Shown here piece by piece: positions 59,375 to 64,000 of a DNA stretch of 64,000 bases. Source of the DNA: Macrotrachela quadricornifera. Taxonomy: Eukaryota; Rotifera; Eurotatoria; Philodinida; Philodinidae. The position numbers and the translations under genes were made by a program. Under the pieces are notes generated by a model. That model made no database searches and was not told where the DNA came from. It saw only the letters and a program-made list of their open reading frames with translations. Every line of letters begins with the position of its first letter. Positions within the stretch are counted from its first letter, which is position 1. The DNA is taken from the NCBI GenBank assembly GCA_022393335.1, contig JAJEKB010020218.1:436909-500908 (forward strand), read 5' to 3'.

Positions 59375-61611
59375 AAAAGATAGAAAATCTTGAATTTTTT
59401 GTATAGTTTATTAACGATGTAGAAATAGAAATGAAATAACAAATTAGTCTGAATAAGATCTATAATCAAACAATAATCCAATCTACCATAAAATCAAAAT
59501 AATTGTACTTGGAATATTAATGCTTTGAAGCAAATATAGAACATCTTTTTCCATATCTTAATTCTAATTATATATTTTCCTTCAATTAACAAATAAGTTA
59601 TAAGCTCTACTTATTTTTCTTTACTCTGGGAATTTAGAATTAAACAATTTTTGATTTATCTTTTTTTTTTCGATTTGATTTTTTTTATTTAATTTATATT
59701 TTAATTATTCTGAATTATTTTGAGAGGATGAGATCAGAGTGAGTTTGAAAGGATAGATATCATTCATGAAGATTAGTTAAGCCACCCAGTTAAACATAGA
59801 AGTCTTCAAAACGCATGTAAATGCAGTATTATCGTTACGTGTACACGCATGCATCATTATGATATAGTATGCGTGTGGACGCGTCACAGAGTTGACTATA
59901 TTCGTGAGTGTATGCATGGATATTTGTGCATCTACACGCTTCGTATTTTCCCGTTGCGAGGTCATGCATGACAATATTATAATGATCCAAAAATGAAGTA
60001 TATGTTGTGAACATGCATGAACACGCATAAGTTTTTTTTCCAGAGATAAGATTTGAACATACTTACTTTATTTTATAAGACAAGCTGTTGTACCATTCGA
60101 CCATTTACTTACATTAGGAAATATAATCAAAATTGAGCTTATAATGATCATCCTCTAACTACTATATATACATGTGCATAAAATCTAACTAAAGGGGAAA
60201 AATAGATTTTTTTATGATTAGAATTAACCATAAACTAAAAAATCAGTTTAATTAGAAAAAAATTAATTTAACCAAAAATATTAGAAAAATAAAAATAGTC
60301 TCATCAAATTTTTAATCTCTGCTGTTCAAAACATCAATTCACGGATAAAACACCTGAAATCAAATATTTTTGATTTTTTTGATTTTTTAAATTTGAAATC
60401 AATTGATTTCAAATTTAGAAAAATGAGTTTAACCATTATAATTAATCAATCAAAAAGTCTGATTTTATTTCTTTCACACTTCACTCCAACAGTCATAAAG
60501 AATTTTAAAGACTGAAGAAGTTTTTTAAGTAAATATAATATAGTTATAAGAAAATCGTGCCAACTTTTATAAAAAATAGATAAATACGCTTCGATAAAAA
60601 AAACCAAATTCTTGCAAGAAGGGGCATGTAGAGTATAAAGTAAAAAAACTTCGCATATTAACGCAGATTCGATTCAGTATTAGTTTTCAGAAATATACTT
60701 CTTTTGCGTTAACCTACAGGATTTTAAGAATATCTCACTATTTTGCAAGTACACGCAGATAACATTTTAGCATTTTCACGCCAGACATATGTTTTGTATG
60801 AACATGCAAGAAGTGAAAAAGTTTCATATAACTTGCATGATAATGCATGCTTATGGTGATTTAAAAAATATTTTGCATGTCGATGCAGGTTTTAAGAAAT
60901 TTTTTGCAGGTACACGCGTTTATCTGACTCTCACGTTTGACTGGGGTATAAGTAATATACATAATATCTGTAAACAAGTAATAATTAATCACAGTTATAA
61001 AAGTATATAGTGATAAAGAATTTGATGTACATTCAAAATATATACTTAGTTTTGTAATAAATTGTTTATATATTGAAAGAAATTTGAAAAAATGAATGAC
61101 ATATCAATTTTTGGGGATTTTGACGATAAAGGTGCCTCTAATGTGCTTGTATTTATTTGCAGGAGACAAGTGTAATTTAAAAAAAGTACATATATAGAGT
61201 TGTAGAGAATTCCACAGACTATCTGAATCTATAATTATTTTTCTCAAAATGTCAATTTATAGTAATAATATATCGAATATACCGAGTCCAACTATTTTTT
61301 TTCAGGGCAATATGCGTATGTGTTAAATCTCTTGGTAAAGTTAGGAGTTTTTATTTTTCAGTTATTTTCGAAGTGATGTTAGATAGTTGAACCTTCATTT
61401 AGATTCGAACTAGGCAATTTATAATCGGTTGTTAGTAAAATGAGAGTAGCAGTTTATTAAAATGGTAAGCGACAATAAGATACTACATATGAAAGAATAA
61501 AATCCTTCTAATAACTATTACTATAGTTTAGAAATATTTATGTTAAGTGTAAATGATTAAATATAATGCACACTGTTTAATAATTTATGAAGTTATTATC
61601 GAAATTCTTCT
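59375..61611. other. Intergenic with TGCATG/ACACGC repeat clusters
   Basis: No gene recognised. Two clusters (59810-60030 and 60740-60925) hold about ten scattered copies of a degenerate motif like TTGCATGTACACGCAG in both orientations. Between them, at about 60040-60110, the minus strand shows TGGTCGAATGG and, 40 bases on, GTTCAAATC, resembling the A and B boxes of a decayed tRNA or tRNA-derived sequence. The stems do not pair well enough to call a tRNA. Confidence 0.4.
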
Positions 61612-62667
61612 TTATGTATAGTATAATTCAGCATTATTGAGACCTCTTCTATAACTTCCACCCATTACTAATACGTTTCCATTCAATAATTTAACCGCAG
61701 CGTGTTCTGTTCGCGTATATATCATGTTTTCAGTGGTCATCCAAGTTCCTGATGATGGATCATATAATTCACTAGTATCCAAAGCATGCTCTCGATTTCT
61801 TCCACCTATTACTAATACTTTGCCGTTGGATAATACAGTTGCTACATGTTGTGTTCGAGCATCATTCATGTTCCCAACGTTTGTCCATTTTCTTGATAAT
61901 GGATCATATAATTCAGCAGTATTGAGCGGATTACTATGACTATTTTGTCCACCAACCACTAACACTTTACCGTTTAATAACACAGATGCTGTATGATGTG
62001 TTCGAGGAAAAGCCATGTCACCAACATTTGTCCATTTTCTTGATAATGGATCATATAACTCAGCAGTATTGAACACCTGAATCACATTTTGTCCACCAGT
62101 CACTAATACTTTGCCGTTTAATAACACCGATGCTGTATGATACTTTCGACCGAAAGTCATGTTCCCAACATATGTCCATTTTCGTGATAATGGATCGTAT
62201 AACTCAGCAGTATTGTGTGTAGAAAAAGCTCTTTGTCCACCAACTACTAGCACTTTGCCATCTATCAACACAGATGCTGTATGATACTCTCGAGGATTAC
62301 TCATGTTACCAACATTTGTCCATTTTCCTGACAATGGATCATATAACTCAGCAGTTTTCGCTGCATCATATTCTCCTCCACCAGTTACTAGCACTTTACC
62401 ATCTAATAATACGGATGCTGTATGATCTACTCGAGAAGCACTCATGTTACTAACACTTGTCCAATTTCTTGATAATGGATCGTATAATTCAGCAGTCTTC
62501 TTCACAGTATCCGAGTCAGACACACCATTATATCCACCAACTACTAACACTTTGCCGTTTAATAGTGTGGATGCTGTATGTTTTCTTCGAACAAATCTCA
62601 TGTTATTCACCAATGACCATCCTAGAACAAAACTTTGTAGTCGATTAATAATATATTTTACATACAT
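61612..62667 (-). CDS. Kelch-repeat protein (7 repeats)
   Basis: 351 residues made almost wholly of seven kelch motifs starting near residues 27, 79, 125, 173, 221, 270 and 318. Each has the form R-x-x-HTASVLLNGKVLVxGG, a variable loop, then NTAELYDPLSRKWTNVGNM. Seven blades would close one beta-propeller, used for protein or carbohydrate binding. There is no BTB or F-box domain. This style (HTASVL..GKVLVVGG) is common in bacterial and bdelloid kelch proteins, so descent from a bacterial gene is possible. The first 20 residues are not kelch-like: TTTTGTTCTAG lies just before GATGGTCATTGG, so the ATG at 62667 may lie in an intron and a real first exon could be further upstream and unseen. Repeats are very alike at the DNA level (about 145 bp period), which favours copy-number change. 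Confidence 0.82.
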   Translation of the reverse strand: MYVKYIINRLQSFVLGWSLVNNMRFVRRKHTASTLLNGKVLVVGGYNGVSDSDTVKKTAELYDPLSRNWTSVSNMSASRVDHTASVLLDGKVLVTGGGEYDAAKTAELYDPLSGKWTNVGNMSNPREYHTASVLIDGKVLVVGGQRAFSTHNTAELYDPLSRKWTYVGNMTFGRKYHTASVLLNGKVLVTGGQNVIQVFNTAELYDPLSRKWTNVGDMAFPRTHHTASVLLNGKVLVVGGQNSHSNPLNTAELYDPLSRKWTNVGNMNDARTQHVATVLSNGKVLVIGGRNREHALDTSELYDPSSGTWMTTENMIYTRTEHAAVKLLNGNVLVMGGSYRRGLNNAELYYT

Positions 62668-62669
62668 GA

Positions 62670-63790
62670 ATGTCGCATTAATATATATAAAAACATATTA
62701 AGAGTCTTTAGAATTAAAATCATATATTAAATAACTATAGCTTTCTTCTTTTTATGGCCGGGTGGGACAGGTTTTAGAATGTCTTCAGAACTGTATTTAT
62801 CGACCGGAAACAGCAAAAGTCTGAGACGACCCTAGATTTAGCGTTCAAAGAAAGGAGGCGCTGGTAAAAAATATCTGACAGACACATGATTAAAATTCAG
62901 AGTGCTCTCGAGATGCACAAACCACCAGTCTAAAGACAAAAGAAGTCAATTGCAGAGTGATATGATTCAATTTTTGAAGACTTCATAGATCTGTTGATTA
63001 ATAAGAAATTTGGTTTATATAGTAAAGACTCGTTGTATTCCAACTGCTTTCTTAAATACAATAGCATTGTATACCTTTTTTTTATACTCGAAAAAGAAAA
63101 CTCTACGAGGACTATCTCCTGAATGAATGCAGCTAACGAGCTGATCTTTTTATCATAAGAAAGAGGCTACTTTGGGGTGCAACGACATCCTATATTCAGT
63201 GGGTTAATGTTCGATCAAGGTAGTTAGTTGTTATTGAACGTTTTGTGCGTCACCCAACAAAAACGTTTTTCATGCCTTCTCACTCAAACTTATTCTTCCT
63301 ACACTGAGCGTGTGTAACCCGCCAAAAATACGATTTTTTTCCGAGAAAAAAACTCTTGTTATTGTATATTCATGAACATTTTCAATCATTCTTAGTTGAA
63401 CGATGTTGACTAAGTTGTCTTGTAGACAGGATTTACTTTGATCACCAGTAAGTTTTATCATTCTTCCGAAATCTGATATAACTAATACTTTCTAACAGCA
63501 ATTTTCGCTTTTATTTTGTTTGTTCCCTAAATTTTAATTGCAAAATATGTCGTCTGTATTTTTTCTTACCTTGCACGCATTATAGCAATGGTGGGCATTT
63601 CGAAATCTTCATTATGCAATTTAAAGAACGAAATGAAGAGATTATGTGAACTTAGAGAAGCGCTGTTGATTCCAGTCAGTATCACAATTCCATCCTACCA
63701 AGATTTCATATAAAAAGCAGAATGTTTCAATTTGGGCCACATCTCACGAGATACCTACGATTCAACGAGAAGAACCTAGAATAATGTCTA
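62670..63790. other. Intergenic, no gene seen
   Basis: 5' flank of the kelch gene. If that gene has an upstream first exon it should be here, but I could not identify it. No repeats with clear ends. Confidence 0.35.
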
Positions 63791-63798
63791 GTTAGGCA

Positions 63799-63992
63799 CC
63801 AATTCATGTATCGGAAGAAGTTGATAATAAAATTCATTATCAGTTCTATTTGTTCTCAGCAAAAAAAATCTCTCCAACGGTTACTGTTCTTGAACGCCTT
63901 TTCACTGCTCATGCAGATTTTCCAGTTCGCTCATAGACAATTCTTCAAAGACATATGCATCTTATACAAAATGAAAAATAAAGTAAAGTTGA
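63799..63992 (+). pseudogene. Unidentified coding relic
   Basis: One plus-strand frame reads API HVSEEVDNKIHYQFYLFSAK, then ISPTVTVLERLFTAHADFPV and RS, a TAG at about 63937, then TILQRHMHLIQNEK and a stop. Amino-acid composition is protein-like across the internal stop, and no splice pair removes it. I read it as a decayed exon of an unknown gene or transposon. It could also extend beyond the window edge. Confidence 0.3.
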
Positions 63993-64000
63993 TACTTGAT

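Noticed and set aside
61724..62701. Plus-strand open frames over the kelch gene
   Set aside because: They are antisense shadows of the repeated kelch coding sequence.
1..64000. CRISPR arrays, rRNA genes, confident tRNA genes
   Set aside because: No regular direct repeats with unique spacers, no rRNA-like stretches, and no tRNA with a full cloverleaf were seen on either strand.

Overview
The window reads as nuclear DNA of a small invertebrate, most probably a bdelloid rotifer (Rotaria/Adineta/Didymodactylos type). This is inference from several signs: strongly AT-rich sequence, many 46-69 bp GT-AG introns, divergent rhodopsin-like GPCRs, a kelch-repeat gene of bacterial style, a Penelope-like reverse transcriptase relic, and many small DNA transposons. 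No bacterial operons, rRNA or CRISPR arrays were seen.

Layout. 0.7-1.6 kb: GPCR pseudogene (-). 2.2-3.8 kb: intact cytochrome P450 (-). 4-7 kb: Penelope-like RT relic next to two TA-flanked inverted-repeat elements. 7.7-9.3 kb: intact UDP-glycosyltransferase (+) with a TATA box. 9.7-10.4 kb: TIR element. 10.8-11.4 kb: three-exon gene for a small secreted/membrane cysteine-rich protein (-). 12-13.6 kb: GC-rich-ended element with a second foldback nested inside. 13.9-15.5 kb: four-exon serine carboxypeptidase (CPVL/S10 type, -). 15.7-16.1 kb: piggyBac-like MITE. 18.8-53.0 kb: one very long minus-strand gene that I assembled from 20 exons with every splice phase matching, about 1198 codons. It encodes a subtilisin-like (S8) protease with an I9 propeptide, PA-type insert and C-terminal beta-rich domain; its 5' exons add a cytoplasmic tail, a transmembrane helix and a stalk, so it looks like a type II membrane-anchored subtilase. 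Its large introns hold at least ten mobile elements. 55.1-57.9 kb: broken DD34D mariner with a 1.6 kb insertion. 58.3-59.3 kb: intact two-exon GPCR (-). 61.6-62.7 kb: seven-repeat kelch gene (-). The right end holds only a decayed coding relic.

Function. P450 (phase I) and UGT (phase II) lie close together and would suit xenobiotic or lipid metabolism, and two secretory-route proteases follow. There is no operon logic. Each gene has its own promoter, and mobile DNA fills most of the space between.

Most notable: (i) the putative type II transmembrane subtilisin; (ii) a short internal sequence module (GATGCRGCGTGAAAAG plus a following half) that recurs in three TIR elements with unrelated ends; (iii) several long near-perfect hairpin elements with TA target duplications, two of which carry protein-like sequence.
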